This document shows, piece after piece, positions 24,136 through 32,725 of a stretch of DNA of 64,000 bases. Within the stretch, counting starts at the first letter, position 1; each line of letters opens with the position of its first letter. This DNA is from Rhodospirillum rubrum ATCC 11170. GTDB lineage: Bacteria > Pseudomonadota > Alphaproteobacteria > Rhodospirillales > Rhodospirillaceae. The position numbers were made by a program, and so were the translations under genes. The stretch is from contig NC_007643.1 of assembly GCF_000013085.1 (NCBI RefSeq), positions 3,171,501 to 3,235,500 on the forward strand, given 5' to 3'. The notes below the pieces were generated by a model. That model was not told the DNA's origin. It saw only the letters and a program-made list of their open reading frames with translations, and made no database searches.

Positions 24136-26594
24136 CGTCCCTCCGGGGCGACGAGAGCCAGACGCGGCCGGCCGATACCTTTGGGGATCGGGTTGGGAAC
24201 GATCCACGGCCCCAGCGGCGCCGGTCGGCCAAACAGGAAGCCCTGGGCGCAGTCGACACCGCTTTGGCGCAGAACCTCCAGACCCGACGCCTCCTCGACG
24301 CATTCGGCGATCGTGCGCATGCCCATGGCATGGGCAACCGTATTGATCGCCTGGACCATCGCCGCCTTGACCGGGTCGTGGTGGATATCGCGCACATAGC
24401 GGCCATCGATCTTAAGGAAATCCACCGGCAGCTCCCGCAGATAGGTGAACGAGGAATACCCCGAGCCGAAATCATCAAGGGCGGTCTTGCAGCCGAGATC
24501 GGTCAAGGCCTTGAGGAAAGTCCGCGCCGCCGCCAGACTGGCGATCGCCGCCGTTTCGGTGATCTCGAAGATCAGCGCCTGTGGCGGCAAGCGGCGGGTG
24601 GCGATCAGCCGGCGGACGGCGCTGAAAATCCGTCCATCGCCGACGGATTGCGCCGAAAGATTGAAGCTCAGGAAGCCGCCCTCCAGCCAGCCGGCATCCT
24701 CGGCCAGGGCCTCGGTCACCGCCAGGATGATCTGGCGATCGATCTCCACGGCCAGACCGAAGCGTTCGGCGACGGGAATCAACACATCCATGGTCAGGCC
24801 GATCGCCGCCGGATCATGGAGCCGGGCCAGGGTTTCATGGCCGACCACTGCCCCGCTCGTCACATCAATGATCGGCTGAAAAACCGGACGGAACAGATTG
24901 TTGCGCAACCCGCGATCGATCAGCTTGGAATAGCCGGCATCGGCCACCACCCGGGCGCGGACTTCCAGGTCGCCCTCCTCGAACAGATGAACGCGGTTGC
25001 GCCCGGCGCGTTTGGCCAGCCGCATCGCCATATCGGCCCGCGCCAGCAGGTCCTCGGGATCGTCCACATCGGCGGCCCAAGTGGCGACGCCCAGCGAACA
25101 GCCGATCTCCACCGATTTGCCGTCATAGGAAAAGGCGTAATCGGCCAAACACAGCCGCAGGGCCTCGGCGACATGCAGGGCGCCTTCGCGGTTGACGCCG
25201 TGGAGCAGCACGGCGAATTCGTCGCCCCCCAGGCGGGCCAGCAGATCGGTTTCGCGCAGGCGGCCGAAAAGCACCTCGGCCACCTCCTTCAGCAGGCAAT
25301 CGCCGGCCTGATGACCAAGGGAATCGTTCACGTATTTGAAGCGATCGAGATCGATGCTGATTACCGCCACCCCGGCCGCCGGGAATCGGCCGGCCCGCGC
25401 CACCGCCTTTTCCAGATCATCGAAAAAGCTGCGACGATTGATCAGCCCGGTCAGCGGATCGCGCTGGGCCAGGAAGGTCAGGCGGTCGATCATCGCCTTG
25501 CGGTCGGTCACATCGGCGATCAGGGCATTGAAATAGCGCCGCTCGCCCAACATGAAATCGCTGAGCTTGAGCGACAGATGAAAGGCCGCGCCATCGGCCC
25601 GCCGCGCCGGCAGATCGATTTCACGGCCGCGCAAGGCCAAAAGCCGCCGGGAAAGCGCCCCCTCCTCGCCCCCGTCTTCGGCCAACCGGTCCAGGGGAAT
25701 AAGATCGCCGAGCGGCCGCCCCACCGCCTCGTCCCTGGTCAGCCCCAGCACCCGCTCGGCCGCGCCATTGATCGATTCGATGCTGCCCTTGTCATCGACG
25801 GTGATGATGCCGTCGCTGGTGCTTTCCAAAACCGATTGCAGCCGCAACTGCCGGGAATGGACCTGCAGGCGCATGCCATTGAAGGCATCGACCAGCAGCC
25901 AGGTTTCAATGGTGCGCGGCATCGGCACATCGGTCTCTCCAACCGCCCCGCGGCCTTCGGCGCGCAGGGCCTCGGCCACCCGCAACACCGGTCGGCGGAT
26001 CGACAGTTCGAAAACGCCATAAGCCGCCAGCACGATCAGGAAGATAACCCCGGTCAGCCCCCAGATGATGATGCTCAGCGTGTCCGAGGTGCCCAAAGCG
26101 AGATAGGTCTTATCGACCATGGCGTCATAAACCCGCCTTTCGCACAGGTGCAAAACGTCGCGCAAGCCATCGACAAGGCCAACGGGGGCCGCAGCCTCGC
26201 CGCGGCTCCATCGCCCCAGGTCGCGGTCCAGGCGGGTGCTCATCTCGTCAACGGCGGCCGGCAGGCCGGAAAAGATCGGCTGTCCGGCCAAGGTCGGATC
26301 GCTGGTCAGCCGACCGACAGCCGCCCTCAGCCCGGCCACCGCCGCCCGCACCGAACCGATGGCATCGGGGTGGATCATCGCCTCGTGCAGCGCCCGTTCC
26401 ACCTGACCAAGGGCGGTTTTGGTCTCTTGAAGCAGCCGGTGGGAGCCGTAATAGGTTTGGATCTGCCGGTGGCTTTCCGCGCCGATGGCCTTGACCAGCG
26501 ACTGGCCATAGGCCGAGATTCCCAGCAAGACGATGGCCAGAACCAGGGCGGTCAGCAAAAAACGCCCGCGCAAACTCTGTGAAATCGATCGCAC
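24132..26594 (-). CDS. Membrane PAS-GGDEF-EAL c-di-GMP signalling protein
   Basis: The 820-residue protein has two transmembrane helices (LLTALVLAIVLLGISAYG near the start; SIIIWGLTGVIFLIVLAAYG near 180-200) bracketing a periplasmic helical sensor, then a PAS domain and GGDEF and EAL domains. The cyclase active site is intact (LGGDEF) and no RxxD inhibitory site is evident. The EAL signature reads ETL (HETLARLHDP), while DDFGSGYSS, FLKIDG and QGFLFGRP are kept. I start at GTG 26594 because AAGGGGG is six bases upstream. A Fur-like box is 81 bp upstream. Confidence 0.87.
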   Translation of the reverse strand: MRSISQSLRGRFLLTALVLAIVLLGISAYGQSLVKAIGAESHRQIQTYYGSHRLLQETKTALGQVERALHEAMIHPDAIGSVRAAVAGLRAAVGRLTSDPTLAGQPIFSGLPAAVDEMSTRLDRDLGRWSRGEAAAPVGLVDGLRDVLHLCERRVYDAMVDKTYLALGTSDTLSIIIWGLTGVIFLIVLAAYGVFELSIRRPVLRVAEALRAEGRGAVGETDVPMPRTIETWLLVDAFNGMRLQVHSRQLRLQSVLESTSDGIITVDDKGSIESINGAAERVLGLTRDEAVGRPLGDLIPLDRLAEDGGEEGALSRRLLALRGREIDLPARRADGAAFHLSLKLSDFMLGERRYFNALIADVTDRKAMIDRLTFLAQRDPLTGLINRRSFFDDLEKAVARAGRFPAAGVAVISIDLDRFKYVNDSLGHQAGDCLLKEVAEVLFGRLRETDLLARLGGDEFAVLLHGVNREGALHVAEALRLCLADYAFSYDGKSVEIGCSLGVATWAADVDDPEDLLARADMAMRLAKRAGRNRVHLFEEGDLEVRARVVADAGYSKLIDRGLRNNLFRPVFQPIIDVTSGAVVGHETLARLHDPAAIGLTMDVLIPVAERFGLAVEIDRQIILAVTEALAEDAGWLEGGFLSFNLSAQSVGDGRIFSAVRRLIATRRLPPQALIFEITETAAIASLAAARTFLKALTDLGCKTALDDFGSGYSSFTYLRELPVDFLKIDGRYVRDIHHDPVKAAMVQAINTVAHAMGMRTIAECVEEASGLEVLRQSGVDCAQGFLFGRPAPLGPWIVPNPIPKGIGRPRLALVAPEGR

Positions 26595-26674
26595 GGTTCC
26601 CCCTTTTCGACGTCTGGGCGACCTCGGCCGCAAGCGGCCCCGCCTTGAACGCCGGTCCTTCAGTTAGTCCGACA

Positions 26675-26689
26675 TGAGAATCACTCTCA
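26675..26689 (-). promoter_or_regulatory. Fur-like box upstream of the GGDEF-EAL/FTR1-like operon
   Basis: TGAGAATCACTCTCA is a near-perfect 7-1-7 dyad resembling the Fur-type TGAGAATNATTCTCA pattern. The match with a second site at 61979 extends to 26 bp (26675-26700; 21 identical). It lies 81 bp before the GTG start. No Fur gene is in the window, so the regulator could be Fur, Mur or another iron sensor. Confidence 0.6.
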
Positions 26690-26815
26690 TTTTCAATATC
26701 AGCCTAACCTGAAGTCCTGGGGGGTTGTCAAGATTTAGCCGTATGGTTCTTGTGGAGCCCCGCGTTAATACATCAAAAAGGTGTGGTTATCCCTGACCGA
26801 TAGATGACTCTCGCC

Positions 26816-26903
26816 CCGCGCCTCTTCGAGACTCTAGCTCCGCGCCTCTTCGAGATTCTAACTCCGCGCCTCTTCGAGGCGACTAACTCCGCGCCTCTTC
26901 GAG
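26816..26903. repeat. Four tandem repeats covering the end of the RimK-like gene
   Basis: The core CCGCGCCTCTTCGAG occurs at 26816, 26840, 26864 and 26889 with spacing 24, 24 and 25 bp. The rightmost copy is the last coding stretch of the RimK-like gene, and a stop codon (TAG) follows it. The others look like downstream duplications. The two right-hand copies extend to the hairpin CGCCTCTTCGAGGCG. Confidence 0.85.
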
Positions 26904-28352
26904 GCGACGCACGAACTCGCCGATCAGCGTGTCGTACAAGGCGCCCTTAAGCACCTGATCCTCGATGCCGGTATCGATATTGGGGTTGTCGTTGACCTCG
27001 ATCACCAGACAGCCCTTTTCGGTTTGTTTGATATCGACGCCATAAAGCCCGTTGCCCATCAGATTGGCCGCGCGCAGGGCAAGGGCGATGACCTCGTGGG
27101 GGGCTTGATCGATATCCAGGGTCTTACAGCTTCCCAGTTCGGTCTTGCCATTGGCGTTGTGATTAACGATCTGCCAATGCTTGCGGCTCATCAGATACTG
27201 GCAGACGAACAGCGGCTGGCCGTTGAGCACGCCAACCCGCCAATCAAAGGCGGTGGGTACGAATTCCTGGGCGAGGATCAGATCCGACGAGCCCAGCAGC
27301 TTATGGCCGACATCAAGCAGCGCGGCCCGGTCTTCGACCTTGACCACCCCACGCGAAAAACTGCCGTCGGGGATCTTGAGGACGATCGGGTAGCTCAGAT
27401 AGCGTTCAACCGTTTTCAGCCGCTGGCGATCGATCACCCGGGTTTCCGGGGTCGGCAGATTATTGGCCGCCAGCAGCTCGGCCAGATAGACCTTGTTGGT
27501 ACAGCGCAGGATCGACAGCGAATCATCGATCACCGGCATGCCGTTTTCCTCGGCGGTGCGGGCGAAGGTGAAGGTGTGGTGGTTGACGTTGGTCGTCTCG
27601 CGGATGAACAGGGCGTCGAATTCCGCCAGACGCGGCAGATCCTTCTTGCCGATCACCTCCACCTCGACCCCGGCCCTGGCCGCCGCCCGGCTCAGCTTGC
27701 GTAGCGTCGGCGCCGTCGAGGGCGGCAGGGGATCCTCGCGGTTATACAGCACCGCCAGCGACCATTTCGGCGCCTTGCGCGGCTTGGGCGGTTTCCATTC
27801 GTCCTTCAGCGCCTTGGCCAGTTGCTCTTGGAAAAAGCTCTCGCGGTCTTCGGGAAGATCCTTGGCCGAGCGCGGCTCGATATCCTGGATCTGCCAGCCC
27901 GACCCGCCCGCCACCGGAGCGATGGTCATCACCATCAGCGGAAACTGAAATGCCTCCCACACCTGACGGGCCAACTTGCCAAAGCGCGCATCGGGGGTGG
28001 CGCCAAAGGCGATGAACACCTCGAATGGCTGGGCTTCGGTTTCGCCCAGGTCTCCCATGCGGATATCAAGCGCGTCGTTCAGACCGCGCATCAGGATCTG
28101 GCGCAGGGATTTGCGGTTCAGATTGACGATGGCGGCAACGGCGGGCAGCACCTTCAGGCCGCGCGCCGCCGCCAGCAGCGAGGCGTAATAGCCCAGCCCC
28201 AGATAGGAGCAATCGCTGGCCAGATTGATGATGCGGGTCCCCGGGGCCGAAAACAGCGCCGGGCGGGAAATGAACTCGCGGGGGGCGACAATCAGATCGG
28301 CCACGTCCGCCGGGAAGGTCTCGGGCTTGCGTTCGGACAAAATGAAAAGCAT
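26883..28352 (-). CDS. RimK-like ATP-grasp ligase with N-terminal RLAN-type domain
   Basis: The 489-residue protein starts MLFILSERKPETFPADVADL. Residues 1-200 resemble the RimK-associated N-terminal domain (INLASDCSYLGLGYYASLLA). The rest is an ATP-grasp domain: IVLKIPDGSFSRGVVKVED, ILAQEFVPTAFDWRVGVLNG, GNGLYGVDIKQTEKGCLVIEVNDNPNI with the metal-binding E and N residues. ATP-grasp ligases of this type join amino acids to peptides. I set the start at 28352 because it follows the partner gene by 11 bp; a longer frame to 28466 runs inside that gene. It is paired with the GNAT-C39 gene, an arrangement known from other proteobacteria, with no established product. Confidence 0.85.
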   Translation of the reverse strand: MLFILSERKPETFPADVADLIVAPREFISRPALFSAPGTRIINLASDCSYLGLGYYASLLAAARGLKVLPAVAAIVNLNRKSLRQILMRGLNDALDIRMGDLGETEAQPFEVFIAFGATPDARFGKLARQVWEAFQFPLMVMTIAPVAGGSGWQIQDIEPRSAKDLPEDRESFFQEQLAKALKDEWKPPKPRKAPKWSLAVLYNREDPLPPSTAPTLRKLSRAAARAGVEVEVIGKKDLPRLAEFDALFIRETTNVNHHTFTFARTAEENGMPVIDDSLSILRCTNKVYLAELLAANNLPTPETRVIDRQRLKTVERYLSYPIVLKIPDGSFSRGVVKVEDRAALLDVGHKLLGSSDLILAQEFVPTAFDWRVGVLNGQPLFVCQYLMSRKHWQIVNHNANGKTELGSCKTLDIDQAPHEVIALALRAANLMGNGLYGVDIKQTEKGCLVIEVNDNPNIDTGIEDQVLKGALYDTLIGEFVRRLEEARS

Positions 28353-28363
28353 TTGTGGGTCCG

Positions 28364-29485
28364 TCAGAAGGTGGCGCGGCGTATCACCACGGCGGCGCGC
28401 AGCCGGGAACGGCCATAGCGAGCCATCGCCTGAAAATCGCGCCGGGGAATGGGCAGTCTCAGGCATTCGAGCGAGGAGGAGGTCTCCTCCGCCAAATCAA
28501 CGTCGGGGTCGTTCACATGGATGCAGTGGTCGTCGACGGCGGCCACCACCACCCAATGGGGAACTTTCTCGCGCCAGATCCGGTATTGACTGATCAGAAC
28601 GATGGGAATGGCGCCCGAGGCGACGAAGCGGCTGACATCGTCGGCGCCGAGCGAGCGCTTGTGCACGGGAATATCGGCTTCCAGGCAGGCGATCTGGAAA
28701 TCCTGATGGACAACGCGCAGGACCTCTTTTTTCGCCGGATCGCGCACCCCTTCAACAAACAACGGGCCATCGTCGGAGACATAGATCTCGGCCTCGAAGC
28801 CCCGGCGATGGGCGGCAAGCGCCAGCCCATGGGGTCCGCAGCCGCCATGCCCGCTGGCCATGAAAATGGTCGTGGCCTCGCGCCACAGCCGGATCTCGTG
28901 GCTGCGCGTCATCGGCTGGCGCGAATCCAAGGCGTGCATCGCCATCATCAGGCAGGCCGAGCCGCAGGTGAACTCCAAGGTCTGATGATACAGCGGCACC
29001 CGCGACGAGACCCGATTGGTATCGACCAGCAGCGGCTTGGACAGCCGCAGGGCATCGGACAAATCCTCGTAATAGCCCTGGTAAACGGCGAATTCGCTAT
29101 AACCCGACGACTTGTAAAGGGTGATCGCCGCGGCGTTGTCGGGGCGAACCTCCAGGCGCATGGCCGAAGCCCCCTGGTCCACCGCCGCCGCCTCGGCCGC
29201 CGCCAGCAGGGCCCGCCCCGCCCCCCGTCCGCGCGCCGTGGGGCCGACGGCCAGGGAATAAAGCCGGGCCAGCGAGGTGCCGGTGCGCAGCAGCACCAAG
29301 GCGTAGCCGAGCAGGCCTTGCCCCGCGCCCTCCTCCTCGACCCCGACGAACAGGGCGTTGGGGCGCTTGAGCAAACGCTGCAGGCTGCGCCGCGACAGCT
29401 GATCGCCGGTAAAACTGGCCGTTTCCAGGGAAACCAGATCCGACAGATCGTCAGATCCCAGCAGACGCGTTCGCAGGGTCATCAT
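28364..29485 (-). CDS. Fusion of GNAT acetyltransferase and C39-like cysteine peptidase
   Basis: Residues 1-150 form a GNAT domain (YSLAVGPTARGRGAGRALLAA acetyl-CoA loop; TLYKSSGYSEF). Residues 160-373 form a C39-like papain-fold domain with oxyanion Gln and nucleophile Cys in YHQTLEFTCGSACLMMAM, and His/Asp in VPHWVVVAAVDDHCIHVNDPD. All catalytic residues of both halves are visible. It lies 11 bp upstream of the ATP-grasp gene. Together they could acetylate, ligate and cleave a small peptide; this is predicted from domain context only. Confidence 0.85.
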   Translation of the reverse strand: MMTLRTRLLGSDDLSDLVSLETASFTGDQLSRRSLQRLLKRPNALFVGVEEEGAGQGLLGYALVLLRTGTSLARLYSLAVGPTARGRGAGRALLAAAEAAAVDQGASAMRLEVRPDNAAAITLYKSSGYSEFAVYQGYYEDLSDALRLSKPLLVDTNRVSSRVPLYHQTLEFTCGSACLMMAMHALDSRQPMTRSHEIRLWREATTIFMASGHGGCGPHGLALAAHRRGFEAEIYVSDDGPLFVEGVRDPAKKEVLRVVHQDFQIACLEADIPVHKRSLGADDVSRFVASGAIPIVLISQYRIWREKVPHWVVVAAVDDHCIHVNDPDVDLAEETSSSLECLRLPIPRRDFQAMARYGRSRLRAAVVIRRATF

Positions 29486-29529
29486 CCGGCCTCCTGGCCG
29501 GTTTCAGGTTTTTCGAGGAAAGCGGGCGA

Positions 29530-29766
29530 TCACATTTCGTCGGGGTCGGGGGCCTCGTTGGTCTCGATCCGATAGGTGCCAAGCACCCAGCGTCCCAGAT
29601 CGATATCGGCGCAGCGCTTGGAGCAGAACGGCCGATAGCGGGCCTCGACCGGATGACCGCAAATCGGGCAGGCCCGGGCGGTGACCCGCACCAAATCCGG
29701 ACTGGCGGATTTTTCGCCGGGGGGATCCTTGGGGAAATCGTCGTCCCCTCCGGAGGGTACTGTCAT
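29530..29766 (-). CDS. yacG: DNA gyrase inhibitor / zinc-binding protein YacG
   Basis: The 78-residue protein has the YacG zinc-finger arrangement CPICG...FCSKRC (Cys pairs near 33/36 and 48/52) followed by ADIDLGRWVLGTYRIETNE, the conserved family C-terminus. YacG binds GyrB and inhibits gyrase. It follows rng and maf on the same strand, as is usual in alphaproteobacteria, although here a 350-bp gap separates it from rng. Confidence 0.92.
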   Translation of the reverse strand: MTVPSGGDDDFPKDPPGEKSASPDLVRVTARACPICGHPVEARYRPFCSKRCADIDLGRWVLGTYRIETNEAPDPDEM

Positions 29767-30116
29767 AGCGCCGCCTCACAAATGCTCGCCCGCCCCAAAA
29801 AAGTCGCCAACGCCACCCGGGGGCGCTTCGAGGGATGGACCTTTATCCCGGCCAGCTCACCGTCCTACGCGAACAACAAACGGCAGGGGGGGCTACTGTA
29901 CGCGAGTGTACGCGAGGAGCGACCCACTGAGTTGATAAGCCACCCTTGGTGGGACGGGTGACCGGCCAGTGGAGGTTATGCGCCCAGCCCGCACCTCCAC
30001 CTTTCAAGAGGCAATCTAGGACGCCCCGCGCGAAAAATCCACTCTCCAGCCCCGGGGAAAGCCGGGAGGCAGCCATGCCAAGACGGCGGGCTCCGCCCCA
30101 ACGGCCCGTCCCGGCC
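29767..30116. other. 350-bp gap between rng and yacG with a hairpin
   Basis: No coding frame here looks real. It contains an inverted repeat, GTGGAGGT near 29970 and ACCTCCAC near 29994, with inner complement TGCG/CGCA, and a short direct repeat GTACGCGA near 29900. A small RNA or mRNA-processing element is possible; the usual rng-yacG spacing is much shorter. I checked for tRNA, tmRNA and RNase P signatures and saw none. Confidence 0.35.
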
Positions 30117-31499
30117 CTAGAAAAACGTCGCCTCGGGCCGGTCTTCCGGGTGATCGGCAAAGCAATCGATCGCCACCGCCTGCCCCAGGGCCGCTTCCAC
30201 CTCGGCCAGGGCCTGGGCCAGATCGGTGGCGAGCAGCCCGCCCGATCGCGGCCCGACCCGCAGATGCGGACGGGCGCCGGGCGCCCGCGTCGCCCCGGCC
30301 ACCAGCTCGCGCAAGGCGGCCAGCAGCGCGGTCTCGGCCGTCAGTTTCGGCGGGCCGCCGGGAACGGTCAGCAGCGAGGACAAGGGCGGGCGCCGCCGCG
30401 GCCGCACCACCTCGACCAGTCCGCCCCGCGTCACCCCCAACACGCGCGGACCGGCCGGATCGGCGGCCAGGGCCTCGATCAGGGCGACCAGACCGCTTTC
30501 CTCCGGACCGCGGGCACCACGCGGGAAATCGATCAGGATCTGGCCGGCCAGGGCGCGCAGGCGGATCTGGCGGGCGATCTCGCGCGCCGCCACCGGCGCT
30601 ACCAGCCGGCGATCGGCGCCGCCGGCATCGACATCGATGGCGGTCAGGGCGGCGGTTTCCTCGATCGCGATCGCTCCGCCGCCGGGCAGCGCCAAGCGCA
30701 CCGCCAGGGCGGCCTCCAGCGCCTCCTCGACCCCCCAGCGCTCGAACAAGGGCTGGTCGGCGCGTTCGATGACCACCCGGGCCGGCCAGTCCGGGCCCCG
30801 GGCGGCCAGGGCGCGGCGCAGGGCCTGGGCACGCTCGCCCTGATCGGCGACCACCGAGCGCAGGGCGTCGCCCAGGCTGTCAAGCCAGCCGCCCAGCGGA
30901 CCGGGGGCGGCCTCCAGCAGGCCCGGGCGGGTGCTGGCAGCCAGCGCCCGGCCGATGGCGCGCCAGCGGGCGCGGTGATGATCAAGCTCGGCGCGCAGGG
31001 CCGCCTCGCTGGCCTCGCCGGCGATGGTGCGGGCGACGACGCCTTCGCCGGGATCGAGCAAAGCGGTGATGCGGGCGCGCAGCGCCTTGCGCGCCGCGGT
31101 CGATCCGGCGCGCGGCGACAGCCCGACACCGGGCACATAAGGGGTATAGACCAGCAAACGCCCGGCCAGGGTCGGCGCAGCCGTCACCGTTGGCCCCTTG
31201 CCGGCCACCGCCTCGCGCAACACCTGAAAGGCCAGCAGGGCGCCTTCGCCGGGCAGGCCGCGCGGCGTGTCCTCGGCCCCCAGGAACCCCGCCGGCCCCC
31301 GCCCCAGATCGACGAACAGCGCCTGATGGCCGGGAACGGCGGCGGTCACCCGACCGGCGACGATGGCGCCGGTTTCCACCGCATGGGCGCGCTGGAAGAC
31401 CACCTCGACCGGCGTATCCCCGGCCAGCAGGGCCCAGCGGGTTTCGCCCGGCCCATCGGACACCAGAACGTGATAGGTCTGGCGGCCGGGGTCAGCCAT
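30117..31499 (-). CDS. Ribonuclease E/G family protein
   Basis: The 460-residue protein has an S1-like beginning (VGRVTAAVPGHQALFVDLGRGPAGFL) and the RNase E/G catalytic region (VRTIAGEAS..., AIEETAALTAIDVDAGG with metal-binding Asp residues, GQILIDFPRG). It is shorter than RNase E and lacks the zinc-link CxxC and the C-terminal scaffold, so it resembles the compact alphaproteobacterial Rng-like proteins in this operon. ATG 31499 overlaps maf by 8 bp; a longer upstream frame lies inside maf. A role in rRNA or mRNA processing follows from the family. Confidence 0.83.
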   Translation of the reverse strand: MADPGRQTYHVLVSDGPGETRWALLAGDTPVEVVFQRAHAVETGAIVAGRVTAAVPGHQALFVDLGRGPAGFLGAEDTPRGLPGEGALLAFQVLREAVAGKGPTVTAAPTLAGRLLVYTPYVPGVGLSPRAGSTAARKALRARITALLDPGEGVVARTIAGEASEAALRAELDHHRARWRAIGRALAASTRPGLLEAAPGPLGGWLDSLGDALRSVVADQGERAQALRRALAARGPDWPARVVIERADQPLFERWGVEEALEAALAVRLALPGGGAIAIEETAALTAIDVDAGGADRRLVAPVAAREIARQIRLRALAGQILIDFPRGARGPEESGLVALIEALAADPAGPRVLGVTRGGLVEVVRPRRRPPLSSLLTVPGGPPKLTAETALLAALRELVAGATRAPGARPHLRVGPRSGGLLATDLAQALAEVEAALGQAVAIDCFADHPEDRPEATFF

Positions 31500-32124
31500 C
31501 GCGTCCGGGCCGGTAGCCCGTTCCGGCGAGCAGGGCGTTGGTCTCAAACAGCGGCAGGCCGACGACGTTGGAATGACTGCCTTCCAGCCAGCGCACAAAA
31601 GCCGCCGCCCGGCCCTGGATGGCATAGCCGCCGGCCTTGCCCCGCCATTCGTCACCGGCCAGATACTCGGCGATCTCCGCCGCCGACAGCCGCTTGAAGG
31701 CCACTTGGCTAACAACGCTGCGCTCGATCAGCCGCCCCTCGGGCGTGACCAGGGCGATGGCGCCGATCACCCGGTGGCGGGCGCCCGACAGCATCTCCAG
31801 GCAGGTCTTGGCGGTTTTGGCGTCTTCGGCCTTGGGCAGGATGCGCCGCCCGCGCGCGACAACCGTATCCCCCGCCAGAACCCAGGCGCCCGGGTGGCGT
31901 GGCGCCACCGCCAGGGCCTTGGCCCGGGCGACGCGCTCGGCATAGGGGCGCGGCAGTTCATCGGCCGCCGGCGTCTCGTCAAGATCGGCGGGATCGATGG
32001 CATCGGGAACCAGACCGATCTGGGCAAGCAGATCCACCCGCCGGGGCGAAGCCGATGCCAGCACGAGGGGTCCAGAGGAACGGGTTTCCCGGCCGGGTCC
32101 GTCCCGGTTATCGCCGTGCGTCAT
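31492..32124 (-). CDS. maf: Maf-family nucleotide pyrophosphatase
   Basis: The 210-residue protein contains LVLASASPRRVDLLAQIGL (Maf signature), DLDETPAADELPRPYAERVA, the catalytic ADTVVARG-like segment VLAGDTVVARGRRILPK and the C-terminal KAGGYAIQGRAAAFVRWLEGSHSNVVGLPLFE. Maf proteins hydrolyse non-canonical or pyrimidine nucleoside triphosphates. It overlaps the rng start by 8 bp. In many relatives infA sits beside maf; here the 146-bp upstream gap is too small for it. Confidence 0.92.
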   Translation of the reverse strand: MTHGDNRDGPGRETRSSGPLVLASASPRRVDLLAQIGLVPDAIDPADLDETPAADELPRPYAERVARAKALAVAPRHPGAWVLAGDTVVARGRRILPKAEDAKTAKTCLEMLSGARHRVIGAIALVTPEGRLIERSVVSQVAFKRLSAAEIAEYLAGDEWRGKAGGYAIQGRAAAFVRWLEGSHSNVVGLPLFETNALLAGTGYRPGRDG

Positions 32125-32177
32125 CGGTGGCGGGTGACCAATCTGCTGATTGAAAGAAAAGGAAGGCCAGATCCATA

Positions 32178-32194
32178 AGGAGCCTCAGGCTCCT
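32178..32194. terminator. Short hairpin between phosphatase and maf genes
   Basis: AGGAGCCT-C-AGGCTCCT forms an 8-bp perfect stem with one loop base, 76 bp past the phosphatase stop. It may end the hisG operon transcript or tune read-through into maf; no strong U-run follows. Confidence 0.35.
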
Positions 32195-32270
32195 AAATGT
32201 TTCGGCGACATTAAAACGTCAAGAAGAATCGGCTCACGCCCGCCGGCGCCGGAGGGCCCGGCGCGGCTTG

Positions 32271-32720
32271 CTACCCCGAGGGCGCCCGGGCAACGGGAAA
32301 TCGGGCCAGGATCTTGCGCATCAGATCGTCCCTTACCGCCCGATAGGCGTTGAGCCGAACCTCGCGGTTGCCATCGATCAGGCTGGCATCGAAGGTATTC
32401 CAGAACAGCACCTCGCAAGACATGAAGCGGGTCATTTCCACGGCCCGGTGCTGGGCCTTGGGCGATAGCGACACGATGACGTCGAAGCTGTCATCTTCCA
32501 ACTCGTCAAAGACCTTGCAGCGATGGCCGCTCAGATCGATGCCGATCTCCTCCATCACCTCGACGACGAAGCCATCGATATAGCCCCCCGCCCGCACCCC
32601 GGCCGAATCGACATAGATGCGATTGCCGTGAAAGCGCTTGAGGATCCCTTCGGCCATCGGCGAGCGGATCGAATTCATGGTGCAGCAAAACAGCACCGCC
32701 GAGGGAAGGGAATCGACCAA
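32271..32720 (-). CDS. Low-molecular-weight phosphotyrosine phosphatase family protein
   Basis: The 149-residue protein shows the P-loop CCTMNSIRSP (C-X5-R-S) near residues 12-21, then MAEGILKRFHGNRIYVDSAG and DVIVSLSPKAQHRAVEM. Family members dephosphorylate tyrosine or reduce arsenate. The second Asp of the DP motif common to LMW phosphatases is not obvious, so activity is uncertain. It follows UPF0262 by 5 bp, in the conserved hisG-hisD-UPF0262-phosphatase order. Confidence 0.82.
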   Translation of the reverse strand: MVDSLPSAVLFCCTMNSIRSPMAEGILKRFHGNRIYVDSAGVRAGGYIDGFVVEVMEEIGIDLSGHRCKVFDELEDDSFDVIVSLSPKAQHRAVEMTRFMSCEVLFWNTFDASLIDGNREVRLNAYRAVRDDLMRKILARFPVARAPSG

Positions 32721-32725
32721 GCCCC

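Noticed and set aside
26816-26903. Possible CRISPR or IS end
   Set aside because: Short tandem copies overlap a gene end; no spacers and no transposase.
29767-30116. tmRNA, RNase P RNA or tRNA in the rng-yacG gap
   Set aside because: No tag-peptide frame, no conserved RNase P blocks and no cloverleaf were found.
29843-30160. 105-codon minus-strand frame between yacG and rng
   Set aside because: It has no recognisable domain, composition is not gene-like, and it overlaps the start of the rng 3' end.
32125-32270. infA gene expected next to maf
   Set aside because: The 146-bp gap is too short for the 72-residue protein and holds only a hairpin.
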